The notes under the pieces are model-generated. The model saw only the letters and a program-made list of their open reading frames with translations, did no database searches and had not been told where the DNA came from. Shown in pieces: positions 8,560 to 18,136 of a DNA stretch of 64,000 bases. The position numbers and the translations under genes are program-made. How positions within the stretch are numbered: position 1 is the stretch's first letter; each line of letters opens with the position of its first letter. This DNA is from Liminaster sp017519885. GTDB taxonomy: Bacteria > Bacteroidota > Bacteroidia > Bacteroidales > UBA3663. The stretch is taken from the NCBI GenBank assembly GCA_017519885.1, contig JAFWRO010000023.1, positions 10,038 to 74,037 of the forward strand, written 5' to 3'.

Positions 8560-9683
8560 TTGTTCTTGGCTTCTTGGATTACAATCGCTGCCACAGCATC
8601 GGCAGCTCCGAAGTGTGCCATGGCATGGGCGTTCTGCTCCATCGTGGCGATGCGCTGCTTGTCGCCGACCAGTTGGATGGCTTCGCTGACAAGTCGGACT
8701 GGAGCCTCCTTGTCGGGGATGAGTATGGCGGCATCGCGGTCGGCGAGGGAGCGTGCGTTGGCCGTCTGATGGTCTTCGGCTGCTGTGGGTAGCGGAACGA
8801 AGATTGCGGCCTTGCCGATGAGACTGACCTCGTTGACGGCACCGGCACCCGAACGTGAGATGACGATGTCGGCGGCACGATAGGCTTGCGCCATGTCCTT
8901 CACGAAGACAGTGGGATGGATGAGGACAGTTTCGGGAGAACCATCGGCACCCACTGGGTGCATGGCAGCTACGGCGCGTTCCCACTTGTCGCCATCGGCC
9001 TTGCCCGTCTGCCAGAGCACCTGCACACCAGCCTTCTGGAATTGGTCGAGTCCAGCGCAGATGGCATTGTTGATGCTGCGGGCGCCTAGACTGCCGCCAG
9101 TGACGAAGATGGTGGGCCGATTGGGGTCGAGCCCAAAGGCACGGCGTGCCTCTTCGACAGTGGACGTACACTCAAGGAGGGCCTGGCGCACAGGATTACC
9201 GGTGACGACAATCTTATCAGCGGGGAAGAAACGCTCCATGCCGGGATAAGCTACGCAGATGCGACGCGCACCGTTGGCCAGTTTCTGGTTGGTGACACCC
9301 GCAAATCCGTTCTGCTCATGCAGGATATAGGGCACGTGAAGCGCAGCTGCGGCCTTCAAGGCTGCTGCACTGGCATAACCGCCCACGCCGACAGCGGCAT
9401 CAGGTTTGAAGTTGCGGATGATCTGCTTGGCCTGACGGATGCTCTTCCACAGGTCGAACAGCACCATAAGGTTGCCGGGATGGAAGAGTGGACGGATGAA
9501 GCCGCGCACCGGTAGTCCGATGATCTTGTAGCCTTCGGCAGGCACCTTTTCCATTTCCATACGGCCCAAGGCTCCGATGAAGAGTATCTCGGCATCGGGT
9601 TGCGCCTTGCGGATGGCATTGGCTATTGAGACAGCGGGAAAGATGTGGCCACCCGTGCCACCACCGCTAATGAGGTATTTCAT
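8556..9683 (-). CDS. murG: UDP-GlcNAc transferase MurG
   Basis: MurG transfers GlcNAc to lipid I to make lipid II at the inner face of the membrane. The N-terminal glycine-rich loop SGGGTGGHIFPA is intact, as are the acceptor-side motif GVGGYAS and the donor-side features GGSLGARSIN and SRSGAGAVNE. At 375 residues it has the family's usual length. It overlaps ftsW by four bases upstream and murC by four bases downstream, so ftsW-murG-murC is tightly coupled. Confidence 0.97.
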   Translation of the reverse strand: MKYLISGGGTGGHIFPAVSIANAIRKAQPDAEILFIGALGRMEMEKVPAEGYKIIGLPVRGFIRPLFHPGNLMVLFDLWKSIRQAKQIIRNFKPDAAVGVGGYASAAALKAAAALHVPYILHEQNGFAGVTNQKLANGARRICVAYPGMERFFPADKIVVTGNPVRQALLECTSTVEEARRAFGLDPNRPTIFVTGGSLGARSINNAICAGLDQFQKAGVQVLWQTGKADGDKWERAVAAMHPVGADGSPETVLIHPTVFVKDMAQAYRAADIVISRSGAGAVNEVSLIGKAAIFVPLPTAAEDHQTANARSLADRDAAILIPDKEAPVRLVSEAIQLVGDKQRIATMEQNAHAMAHFGAADAVAAIVIQEAKNK

Positions 9684-11023
9684 TCTGTTTCGGTATTTAT
9701 GTTAACGGATAATGCATTCTCAGAGAGGGAGGCTGTTTCGGCTTCAAGTTCGGCACGCTCCTGCTGTTCCTGACGGATGAGGCGGCTCAAGGCAAGGAGG
9801 ATGCCGAAGGAGATGCTCGTACCGATGATGCTCGAACCACCACGACTGATGAGTGGCAGTGGCTGTCCTGTGACAAACATCGCCCCGGTGCAGACACCAA
9901 TATGGATGAGAGCCTGGATTACTATAATGAGCGGCAGGCCTAACATCATAAGCCGAATGTAAGGACTCTCGGTGCGTCGCGACAGCACATAACATCGGAT
10001 GAAGAGGGTGAGATAGAGCAAGAGCACAAGGGTTGCCATAACCGGGCCACCTTCTTCGAAGATGATGGCAAAGATATAGTCGGAGAAGGCTTCGGGGAGG
10101 AAGTCACGCATCTTGCTGTTGCCGATGAAGCGTCCGAACGGATAACTGTTGGCAATGGCCATGTGGGAATAGATCTCCTGGCTCTTCTTGCCATTGATAT
10201 CCTCTTCCCAAAGAGGCTTGCCGGAATGGTCGTAGATGCGGTTGGACCATGTGATGACACGGCCCAGGACCTTGCTGTTGGCGATGCCGCTTTCGGCCTG
10301 TTCCATCTCGGCGGTTCGGGCATTGCGTTCGCCACCATGGGTCTCATAGACGACACGCAGGGCAGCCAAGCCGATGACGGCAACGATGACGGCAACGATG
10401 ATGGTCCCCCAAAGGTAGCGACCATTGACGCCTCCTAGGAACATGATGCCGAACGATGCCATACAGATGATGAGGGCACTCGAAAGGTTCTGCGTGGCGA
10501 TGGGAAGAGCCACCAGACCGATGATGAGCAGATAGGTCCAGAATCGGCGTATTGGTGTACGGGTGCGGAAAAACGGGATGATATGGAACGTGGCATCGCG
10601 AGCTGTGACGAGGGCGCAGAGCACCATCGTGACACCGAGTTTGCAAAGTTCGACAGGCTGGAGTCCGGCGATGGAACGAGCAGCGCCCTTCTGCTCCGTA
10701 CCCACGAAGATGGTGGTGATGCAGAGACAGAATCCTAAGAAATAGATGAGTTTGTCCCAAGCACGGATGGCGGAAAGGCTCATACTCTGCGAAATAAGCA
10801 GGAAGACGGCGCCGGCCAGCAGGAAGGTGACATGGCGAACCGCAGGGTCACTGGCGTAGCCCCCCCGGAAGGTGAGCTGGCTGGTGGCACTGAAAATTTC
10901 GACCACAGAGATGCAAAACAGGAATATGTAGATACCCCATATCCAGTAATCGCCTCTCATGATGCTGCCCAAGAAGTCATATTGGCTACTTGTTTCGACG
11001 TTGGCAGTGTCTTGTTCTTGCAT
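9680..11023 (-). CDS. ftsW: SEDS peptidoglycan glycosyltransferase FtsW
   Basis: FtsW polymerises lipid II at the septum with its partner FtsI. The 447-residue sequence is dominated by about ten hydrophobic helices from residue 25 to 410. It carries SEDS-family signatures: GLQPVELCKLG, the periplasmic loop SKMRDFLPEAFSDYIFAI, and GQPLPLISRGGSSI near the C-terminus. Both termini are hydrophilic. Location between murD and murG favours FtsW over its paralogue RodA. Confidence 0.93.
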   Translation of the reverse strand: MQEQDTANVETSSQYDFLGSIMRGDYWIWGIYIFLFCISVVEIFSATSQLTFRGGYASDPAVRHVTFLLAGAVFLLISQSMSLSAIRAWDKLIYFLGFCLCITTIFVGTEQKGAARSIAGLQPVELCKLGVTMVLCALVTARDATFHIIPFFRTRTPIRRFWTYLLIIGLVALPIATQNLSSALIICMASFGIMFLGGVNGRYLWGTIIVAVIVAVIGLAALRVVYETHGGERNARTAEMEQAESGIANSKVLGRVITWSNRIYDHSGKPLWEEDINGKKSQEIYSHMAIANSYPFGRFIGNSKMRDFLPEAFSDYIFAIIFEEGGPVMATLVLLLYLTLFIRCYVLSRRTESPYIRLMMLGLPLIIVIQALIHIGVCTGAMFVTGQPLPLISRGGSSIIGTSISFGILLALSRLIRQEQQERAELEAETASLSENALSVNINTETE

Positions 11024-11054
11024 TCGACAATTTATTTTTTGAAAAAGATGATTG

Positions 11055-12545
11055 TTATTGCTGTTGCCATTCCTTGACGATGGCCTTCATCTGGTCGCCG
11101 CGGTCTTCGTACGACTTGAACAGGTCGAACGAGGCACAGCATGGCGAAAGCAGCACGACATCGCCGGGACGGGCGAAGGCTCGGCATTTTTCGAGGGCCT
11201 CGCGCATCGACAGGGCATCGGCTACGGGTTTGCCCATACCATCGAAGAAGGCGTGGAGCTTCTCGTTGTGCAGTCCCATATAGACGAGGGCTGTGCACTT
11301 GTCGCGCACCAGTTGCTCGATTTGCGTATAGTCGTTGCCCTTGTCCTTGCCGCCTAGAATGAGTACGGTAGGCTTCTTCATCGACTCGAGTGCGTACCAG
11401 CAGGAGTCCACATTGGTGGCCTTTGAATCGTTGACGTATTCCACGCCATCGACGTAACCAAGGTTTTCGAGACGATGTTCGACTCCCTTGAAAGTGGCGA
11501 GGGCTCGGCGTATGGCGTCCTTACGAATACCGCTGAGGCGTGCAGAGAGCGTTGCCGCCATCGTGTTGTAGAGGTTGTGCGGGCCGGGCAGAGGCAGTTC
11601 GTCGAGCGGAATCTCGGTGGTGTCGGCCGAAAGGGCAGCATCGAGGACATTGATGACGAGGTTGCCGTCCTTGACGTAAGCACCAGGCACGAGGGGACGG
11701 TTGCCCATCTGCTTCAAGGTCAATCCTGTGAACGGGACAAGCTGTGCCTTGAGCGGTTCGATGTGTCCACTGAAGGGATATAACCGGGAGCCATCGGCAG
11801 CCAGCAAGTCAGGGCGCTCGTTGTTGGTGCCCGTATAATCTTCGCCTCCTAATGGAGCGTGCAGACGGCGTTCGAGTTCTCGCATTACTGTCTTGTCGCC
11901 ATTCCAGTAGATGACATGATCGGAGGGGGTGAGGTTCTGGACGATGCGGAACTTAGAGTTGATGTAGTTCTGCATCTCGTGGTCGTAGCGATCCATATGG
12001 TCGGGAGTGATGTTCATGATCACTGCGATGTTAGCGCGGAACTTGTACATATTGTCCAATTGGAAGCTCGACAACTCGATGACATAGTAGTCGAAGTGCT
12101 CGGTGGCCACCTGCAAGGCAAGCGACTTGCCTACGTTGCCTGCCAGTCCGACATTGAGGCCGCTGGACTTGAGGATGTGGTAGGTCATCATCGTCGTGGT
12201 GGTCTTGCCATTGGATCCGGTGATACAGATCATCTTCGCATCAGTGTATCGACCCGCAAACTCTATTTCGGAGATGATGGGTGTGCCTTGCTGCATGAGT
12301 TTGACGATTAGCGGGGCAGTGAGAGGCACGCCCGGGCTCTTGATTACCTCGTCGGCATTGAAGATGAGTTCCTCGGTGTGAGGATGTCCATCCTCGTAGG
12401 GAATCTGGTACTGCTCGAGCAGCGCCTTGTATTTGTCCTTGATGGGCGACATATCGCTGAGGAATACGTCGAACCCTTTAACTTTTGCCAGGACGGCGGC
12501 ACCTGTGCCGCTTTCCCCGGCGCCTATGATGGCTATTCTTTTCAT
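11055..12545 (-). CDS. murD: UDP-MurNAc-L-alanine--D-glutamate ligase MurD
   Basis: MurD adds D-glutamate to UDP-MurNAc-L-Ala using ATP. The N-terminus IAIIGAGESGTGAAVLAK is the nucleotide-binding turn, the ATP loop GSNGKTTTT sits near residue 111, and NDSKATNVDSC with ILGGKDKGNDY marks the C-terminal domain typical of MurD. The length, 496 residues, is somewhat above the E. coli protein (about 440) but usual for Bacteroidetes. Gaps are 9 nt from mraY and 31 nt to ftsW. Confidence 0.96.
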   Translation of the reverse strand: MKRIAIIGAGESGTGAAVLAKVKGFDVFLSDMSPIKDKYKALLEQYQIPYEDGHPHTEELIFNADEVIKSPGVPLTAPLIVKLMQQGTPIISEIEFAGRYTDAKMICITGSNGKTTTTMMTYHILKSSGLNVGLAGNVGKSLALQVATEHFDYYVIELSSFQLDNMYKFRANIAVIMNITPDHMDRYDHEMQNYINSKFRIVQNLTPSDHVIYWNGDKTVMRELERRLHAPLGGEDYTGTNNERPDLLAADGSRLYPFSGHIEPLKAQLVPFTGLTLKQMGNRPLVPGAYVKDGNLVINVLDAALSADTTEIPLDELPLPGPHNLYNTMAATLSARLSGIRKDAIRRALATFKGVEHRLENLGYVDGVEYVNDSKATNVDSCWYALESMKKPTVLILGGKDKGNDYTQIEQLVRDKCTALVYMGLHNEKLHAFFDGMGKPVADALSMREALEKCRAFARPGDVVLLSPCCASFDLFKSYEDRGDQMKAIVKEWQQQ

Positions 12546-12554
12546 TGCTTTATA

Positions 12555-13865
12555 TTATCTTACCTTGAGTGTCATAATGGCAAACGATGCCAGGATGATG
12601 GTTACAATCCAGAAGCGGGCGGTCACCTTGTTCTCGTGGAACGAACTCTTTGGCCACTTCAAAATAATCTTGTCCATAGAGCGTAATTGTGTCAATTGCT
12701 CGGTCTTCAGACGGAATGCATCGTGGATGGGCGCGCGGTTGACGAAACGATACTTCTTGCCGATGGCATTGCCCCGGCGTGCGACGAAGTTCTGTCCCAT
12801 GACCGAAATGCTTTCGATGAGGAAGATGAAGCAGATGATGGGCAGGAGCAGTTCCTTGCGGATGATGATGGCCATCACGGCAATGATGCCACCGATGGGC
12901 AGCGAACCCGTATCGCCCATGAAGACCTGGGCAGGGAAGGCATTGTACCAAAGGAAGCCAATCAATGCACCGACAAACGCGGCACCGAAGACTACCAGTT
13001 CCTGACAGCCTGGGATGTTCATGATATTGAAATAGTCAGCAAAGCCGGCATGGCTGGAGAAATATGCCAGGATGACGAGCGCGACGCTCATTATGGCCGA
13101 GTTGCCAGCGCAGAGGCCGTCCATACCGTCGTCGAGGTTGGAGCCGTTGCTTACTGCCATAATGATGAAGGTGGTAACGCAGACGAAGAAGATCCAGCCT
13201 GCTGCCTGTTGCCAACTGCCAAGGAACTCGAAGAATCCCGCATAGTCGAGGTTGTGGTCCTTGACAAAGGGCAGTGTGGTGAGGGTGGACTTGATGAGAT
13301 GTCCGCCTTCGCGCATCACAGCATCGGGAGCTAGCCATAGGGTAAGACCGACACCCAGTCCGAGCAACGCCTGCCCGAGCAGTTTGACGATGGGACGCAT
13401 ACCGTTCTTGTTCTTCTCGCGATAGGCAGGCGAGGCACCGCTGAATTCGCTGATGGCCTTGAGCAGACGGGGCATACGGTCGAATTGCTTGCTATGACCC
13501 TTGAGGTAATCATCGAGGAATCCGAGCATACCGAGCCAAAGGGTGGTGAACAGCATCAGGAGCATGTAGATGTTGCGCAGACGCCCCATCAGCAGGCAAG
13601 GAACGACGGTGGCTACGATGATGATGATGCCGCCCATAGTGGGGACACCGACCTTTTCGACTCCATAAGGGTCGATTTCACGATTTCGCTGCGCTTCGGT
13701 TCTGTTCTTGCGACGCATATAGCGGATAAACCATTCACCGAACGACATGGAGATGATCAGTGCCAGGATGAGTGCCGTGATGGCACGTGTCGACACATAA
13801 CTCCACATGCCGGCTCCCGGCAGGTCGAAGGTGTTGTTGAGATATCGAAAGATGTAGTATAACAC
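12555..13865 (-). CDS. mraY: Phospho-MurNAc-pentapeptide transferase MraY
   Basis: MraY attaches phospho-MurNAc-pentapeptide to undecaprenyl phosphate to form lipid I. The family motifs are visible: KVGVPTMGG, LGFLDDYLKGHSK with the catalytic aspartates, NLDDGMDGLCAG, and VFMGDTGSLPIGG. About ten membrane helices are spread over 436 residues. The protein is longer than the E. coli enzyme (360), mainly through an insertion after residue 180, a common feature in this phylum. Confidence 0.96.
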   Translation of the reverse strand: MLYYIFRYLNNTFDLPGAGMWSYVSTRAITALILALIISMSFGEWFIRYMRRKNRTEAQRNREIDPYGVEKVGVPTMGGIIIIVATVVPCLLMGRLRNIYMLLMLFTTLWLGMLGFLDDYLKGHSKQFDRMPRLLKAISEFSGASPAYREKNKNGMRPIVKLLGQALLGLGVGLTLWLAPDAVMREGGHLIKSTLTTLPFVKDHNLDYAGFFEFLGSWQQAAGWIFFVCVTTFIIMAVSNGSNLDDGMDGLCAGNSAIMSVALVILAYFSSHAGFADYFNIMNIPGCQELVVFGAAFVGALIGFLWYNAFPAQVFMGDTGSLPIGGIIAVMAIIIRKELLLPIICFIFLIESISVMGQNFVARRGNAIGKKYRFVNRAPIHDAFRLKTEQLTQLRSMDKIILKWPKSSFHENKVTARFWIVTIILASFAIMTLKVR

Positions 13866-13903
13866 TTGAGTAGAGGATGGATTTAGTAGTTTCGTTAATT
13901 ATT

Positions 13904-15445
13904 TCATTTTTCGCCAGTGGGATTCAAACCCATGGCTTCGCGTACCACCTCGTGGTCGTCGAAGTGGTGTTTTACGCCCTTGATGATCTGGTAATCTTCG
14001 TGTCCCTTGCCGGCCACAAGGATGACATCGTCGGGCTGGGCCATCATGACGGCAGTACGGATGGCCTCGCGACGATCGCAGATGGTGATGGTCTTCTGAC
14101 GGAGTTCCTCGCTGTCGAGACCTGCCTGCATATCGTTGAGGATGTCCATAGGTTCTTCGAAACGTGGGTTGTCGCTGGTGAGGATGAGGCGATCGGAATG
14201 GACAGCCGACTCATGAGCCATGATGGGACGCTTGCCCTTGTCGCGATTGCCGCCACAGCCCACCACTGTGATGACCTTGCCTTTGTCCTTTGCATCGAGG
14301 ATTTCGCGGATGGTGCCGAGCACGTTGACCAAGGCGTCGGGGGTGTGGGCATAGTCGATGATGGCCGAAAAGCCCTTGGGCGAACGGATGGACTCGAATC
14401 GACCGTTGACGGGAATGAGTTCCGACATCTTGACGAGCAGGTCATGTCGGGTGATGCCTGCCGTAAGTTTCCTGGCATTCTCGTTCTGCAGAATCTCGCA
14501 GGCTGCACCATAGACGGCGATGAGGTTGGAGGCATTGAAGCGTCCCACGAAATTGGTCTGCACCTCCTGTCCGTCAATGAGGAGCGACATGCCTTCGAAC
14601 GACTCTTCGATAATCCGGGTGGTATAGTCGGCCATGGTGCGCACACTGTAACTGCGATGACGAGCCTTGGTGTTCTGCAACATCACTTCACCATTGCGGT
14701 CATCGAGGTTGGTGATAGCAAAGGCCTCTTTCTTCAAGCCATCGAAGAACTTCTTTTTGGCATGCAGATAGTTCTCGAACGTCTTATGGTAGTCCAGGTG
14801 GTCGCGTGTCAGATTGGTGAAGATGCCGCCATCGAAGTCCAGGCCGCCGATGCGTTGCTGATCGACGGAGTGGCTAGACACCTCCATAAAGACGAAGGCG
14901 CAACCGGCATCGACCATCTGCTGGAGCAGGTTGTTGAGTTCCTCGGGATAGGGAGTGGTGAAGGAAGCGTGGACAGGGCGGTCGATCACGTAGTTGCATA
15001 CGGTCGAAATCAGTCCGCAGGGATATCCGAGCTTGGAGAAGAGCTTGTAGAGAAGGGTGGCGATGGTGGTCTTGCCGTTGGTGCCAGTCACACCGACGAG
15101 GGTCAGCTGTTCCGACGGATAGCCGTACCAGGCAGCGGCAAGAAGAGCACGTGCCAGATTACAATCTTCGACAACGATGAAAGCAGGTGCATTTTCGAGC
15201 GAAGCCGCCAGTTGGCGACCTTGTTCGTCCCACCATGGTTTGTCGCACACTATGGCTACAGCCCCGCTCTCGATGGCCTGGGGAATGAACGAGTGCCCAT
15301 CGACGGTAGCACCATGTACGGCAATGAAGAGTGCGCCCGGGGTAACTATGCGGTTGTCGGTCACGACGGCGCTGATCTCGATATCTTTTATTCTGGCGCC
15401 TTCAAACTGGTAGGAGAGGCGCTCCAGAAGTTGACTGAGTTTCAT
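13904..15445 (-). CDS. murE: UDP-MurNAc-tripeptide synthetase MurE, probably meso-DAP specific
   Basis: MurE adds the third residue of the stem peptide. The ATP loop GTNGKTTIA is near residue 124. The DNPR motif in TSDNPRFEEP near residue 424 is the known signature of the meso-diaminopimelate-adding form, so a DAP-type peptidoglycan is predicted. The length of 513 residues fits. It lies 38 nt upstream of mraY and 21 nt downstream of ftsI. Confidence 0.96.
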   Translation of the reverse strand: MKLSQLLERLSYQFEGARIKDIEISAVVTDNRIVTPGALFIAVHGATVDGHSFIPQAIESGAVAIVCDKPWWDEQGRQLAASLENAPAFIVVEDCNLARALLAAAWYGYPSEQLTLVGVTGTNGKTTIATLLYKLFSKLGYPCGLISTVCNYVIDRPVHASFTTPYPEELNNLLQQMVDAGCAFVFMEVSSHSVDQQRIGGLDFDGGIFTNLTRDHLDYHKTFENYLHAKKKFFDGLKKEAFAITNLDDRNGEVMLQNTKARHRSYSVRTMADYTTRIIEESFEGMSLLIDGQEVQTNFVGRFNASNLIAVYGAACEILQNENARKLTAGITRHDLLVKMSELIPVNGRFESIRSPKGFSAIIDYAHTPDALVNVLGTIREILDAKDKGKVITVVGCGGNRDKGKRPIMAHESAVHSDRLILTSDNPRFEEPMDILNDMQAGLDSEELRQKTITICDRREAIRTAVMMAQPDDVILVAGKGHEDYQIIKGVKHHFDDHEVVREAMGLNPTGEK

Positions 15446-15466
15446 TTTGGCAATAATATAGACTTG

Positions 15467-17734
15467 TTATTTCAATGTTATGCTGATGGTTTGTCCCTTT
15501 GTAAATGAAGACCCGGCAACGAGCGATTGGCTTGTGACCTTACCGAGCCCCGAGACGTTGACGCGCAGACCTGCATTCTCAAGCATATAGAGCGCGTCGG
15601 CGGCACCCATGCCTTGAACATCGGGCACGATACCTGGCGTCACGTTGTTAAGATTCACATAGCGAGCGTCCAATTTTTCGAACACGTTGTCGAAACCTAA
15701 TTCGTTGGTTACTTCCCGGGTGGGCAGCTCAGGACCGCGTTTTGCCTTGGGAAACATACCGTAATTGGCGACATTGGCCGAATCTGGCTTAATGTCGTTC
15801 ACTGTGAGGTAAATGCTATTGGCATAAACCTGCTCGGCAAAATTACGGAAGACGGGTCCTGCCATATAGCCACCGCCGGGACGGCCGAAATTGCCGCCGG
15901 GACGTGCATCGATGACGACGATGCCGGTATATTGTGGATTGTCAGCCGGGAAATATCCTGCGAACGAGACATAATGGCCATTTCCCACGTAGGTACCGTT
16001 GGCATAGCGCTGAGCAGTGCCTGTCTTGCCGGCAATCTTCACTTTCTTCGAATAAGCACCTGGCAACCATAAATTGCCATGAGCGGTTCCGTGCTCCACA
16101 ACCCCTTCGAGGGCGTGGCGCACAGCCTTCAGTGTGGAATCCTTGCAGATGCTCGGATTGATGACTTCTGGTTCGCGATGGTAGAGCACTTGTCCGTCTT
16201 TCACAACACGGTCCACAATATATGGGCGCATCAGTTTGCCATTGTTGGCAATGGCGTTGTAGAAGTTGAGCATATACATGCCAGGGATGCGTGTCTCGTA
16301 GCCATAGCTGATCTGTCCGAGCGAAACCCTGCTCCAAGTGGCATCACCGACCTTGCGGTTACGGGGACGCTGGGCACCCTGGAACTCTACGTTGAGGTGC
16401 AGGTCCTCGAAGATCTTCATCTTATCGATGAGGTCGAGATAACGCTGCGGATTGCGGTCGTAAGCCCCTGTCGTAAGCTTGGCCAATGAAATGTTGGATG
16501 ACTGCACCATGGCTTCGTCGGCTGTCACCTTGCCCACAGGATGGTCGTCGCGTATCTCCTTGCCATGATAATTCCATGAGCTAGGATGGTCATGGGTGTT
16601 GCCAGTATCCACCTCTGTATCGGGAGTAATCTTTCCATCGTCGAGGAGAACCGTGTAACTGACTGTCTTGAATGTCGAGCCTGGGTCATAGAGGTCCATT
16701 ACAAAGTGATTGTAGTCCTCGACGCAGTAGTCGCCTCGACGCTGCAGGTTCGAGATGGCCTTGATCTTGCCGGTCTTGGTTTCCATCACTGCGGCCCAAC
16801 CTCCTGCGGCATTCAGTTCGAGGATGCGCTTGTTGAGCTCGAAGTCGAGGATGCGCTGCATCTCCATGTCGAGAGTGGTATAGACATCGGCGCCATCGAC
16901 AGGCTCCCGCTGGACGATGGTCTGTCGATAAAGTTTCACCTTTTGTGTGAAACCGATGCCAGGTTCACCATTGAGTAAGCTGTCGAAGGTTTGCTCCAGG
17001 CCATTGCGCCCGTGACCTTTCATGTTGCGGCGCACACCGTTTACGATACGGAATGTATCGGTGGGGAATACTCCACCAATAGTTGAGGCTGCCATACGAC
17101 GCTCGCCATAGGGGCGCTTGCGGTTGGGGCGGTCTTCGCTGAACATACCGATGTGGTTGCGGTTCTTCGAAAAGAATGGAGCCTTGTTGCGGAGTTCCTT
17201 GTATTCGAGGTAGGAGATTCTACGCAGGGCAAGGTAGCGACGGTTGCCTTCGCGATAAGCCTTCATCATACCGAGGGCGTGTTCGGCAGCAGTCTTCCTC
17301 GGGTTGAGCTTGTGCATCCATTGTGCAGCAGGACCGTTGGAACCGAAATAATATTCCATCGAATCCTTGGGCAGCAGTTTGGCTGTTATTCTAATCTTCT
17401 TATGCTTCACCGAATCGTAGATCGTCTTGTACCACTCCTGATCCTTGTTGCGGAAATCGAAGAAGATATCGTATTCGGGAGCTGAGGCAGCAATCATATC
17501 GCCCGTTTCGCTGTAGATCACGCCACGAATCTGCGGGATGCTGACACTGTCGCGCTTCAGGTTGCTGACGAGCCGCTCATAGTGAGGACGATCCACCATA
17601 AAGGTTTTTGTGGCACATGCAATGATGGCCAGGACGTAAAGCAGCAGTACGCCCAGCACGATGCCGAACCTTGTGCTGAAGGATGGCGTCCAACCTAAGA
17701 GATATTTGTTGATAAGTTTCTTTAGGAACCCCAT
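15467..17734 (-). CDS. ftsI: Septal transpeptidase FtsI (class B PBP) with PASTA domain
   Basis: FtsI crosslinks septal peptidoglycan. The 755-residue protein has one N-terminal membrane helix (about residues 20-45), a pedestal domain, and the penicillin-binding core with all three active-site motifs: STFK near residue 351, SSN near 412, and KTGTAQ near 570. A single PASTA domain fills the last 60 residues (VPDVQGMGAADALYMLENAG). PASTA domains in FtsI are usual in Bacteroidetes and absent from the E. coli enzyme. Only three bases separate it from ftsL. Confidence 0.95.
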   Translation of the reverse strand: MGFLKKLINKYLLGWTPSFSTRFGIVLGVLLLYVLAIIACATKTFMVDRPHYERLVSNLKRDSVSIPQIRGVIYSETGDMIAASAPEYDIFFDFRNKDQEWYKTIYDSVKHKKIRITAKLLPKDSMEYYFGSNGPAAQWMHKLNPRKTAAEHALGMMKAYREGNRRYLALRRISYLEYKELRNKAPFFSKNRNHIGMFSEDRPNRKRPYGERRMAASTIGGVFPTDTFRIVNGVRRNMKGHGRNGLEQTFDSLLNGEPGIGFTQKVKLYRQTIVQREPVDGADVYTTLDMEMQRILDFELNKRILELNAAGGWAAVMETKTGKIKAISNLQRRGDYCVEDYNHFVMDLYDPGSTFKTVSYTVLLDDGKITPDTEVDTGNTHDHPSSWNYHGKEIRDDHPVGKVTADEAMVQSSNISLAKLTTGAYDRNPQRYLDLIDKMKIFEDLHLNVEFQGAQRPRNRKVGDATWSRVSLGQISYGYETRIPGMYMLNFYNAIANNGKLMRPYIVDRVVKDGQVLYHREPEVINPSICKDSTLKAVRHALEGVVEHGTAHGNLWLPGAYSKKVKIAGKTGTAQRYANGTYVGNGHYVSFAGYFPADNPQYTGIVVIDARPGGNFGRPGGGYMAGPVFRNFAEQVYANSIYLTVNDIKPDSANVANYGMFPKAKRGPELPTREVTNELGFDNVFEKLDARYVNLNNVTPGIVPDVQGMGAADALYMLENAGLRVNVSGLGKVTSQSLVAGSSFTKGQTISITLK

Positions 17735-17737
17735 GGC

Positions 17738-18136
17738 TTATTTGATGATTACTGCAGGTTCGTCACTTTCGATTAGGTTCACATCACTGTCGGCCACCTT
17801 TTGTTTGATGACTTCGGGGCGATTGCGAAGTGTCAGGTCGCCCCATTTCTCGATGCTGGTGTAACGCACGTCATTGCGCTCGTTCTTCAGACGGGCGATG
17901 GCGATGATGTGGTCCTCGTATTCATAGCGAAGTTGGATATAGCTTATCAGCAGAATAATCACGACAATAATCTTTTGGAAATGCTGTTCGTAGAACTTCT
18001 TGCTGAAGAGCGGGTTCTGGTCATCACTGATGACCTTTCCTGCTTCGTCGATGATGTTGAATTTCTTTGCCAAAGTCTTTGTGTAGTTAATTGTTTGCCA
18101 ATCTCTCCGCGATGCGGAGTTTTGCGGAACGTGCAC
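17738..18136 (-). CDS. FtsL-like cell division protein
   Basis: This small protein (132 residues from the first ATG) has one hydrophobic helix at about 55-68 (KIIVVIILLISYIQL) followed by a charged helical stretch, the topology of FtsL. FtsL forms the FtsQ-FtsL-FtsB complex that activates septal synthesis. Sequence similarity within the family is weak, so the call leans on position between rsmH and ftsI. The first ATG lies inside rsmH with a 50-nt overlap. A TTG at 18073 would begin after the rsmH stop and give 111 residues; which start is used is undecided. Confidence 0.7.
   Translation of the reverse strand: MHVPQNSASRRDWQTINYTKTLAKKFNIIDEAGKVISDDQNPLFSKKFYEQHFQKIIVVIILLISYIQLRYEYEDHIIAIARLKNERNDVRYTSIEKWGDLTLRNRPEVIKQKVADSDVNLIESDEPAVIIK

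Noticed and set aside
8560..9171. N-terminal extension of murC to give 673 codons
   Set aside because: The added part is an out-of-frame reading of murG. The typical MurC start and the four-base overlap fix the start at 8559.
13877..15508. Plus-strand open frame of 543 codons over murE
   Set aside because: Mirror frame of a GC-rich gene; MurE on the minus strand carries all family motifs.
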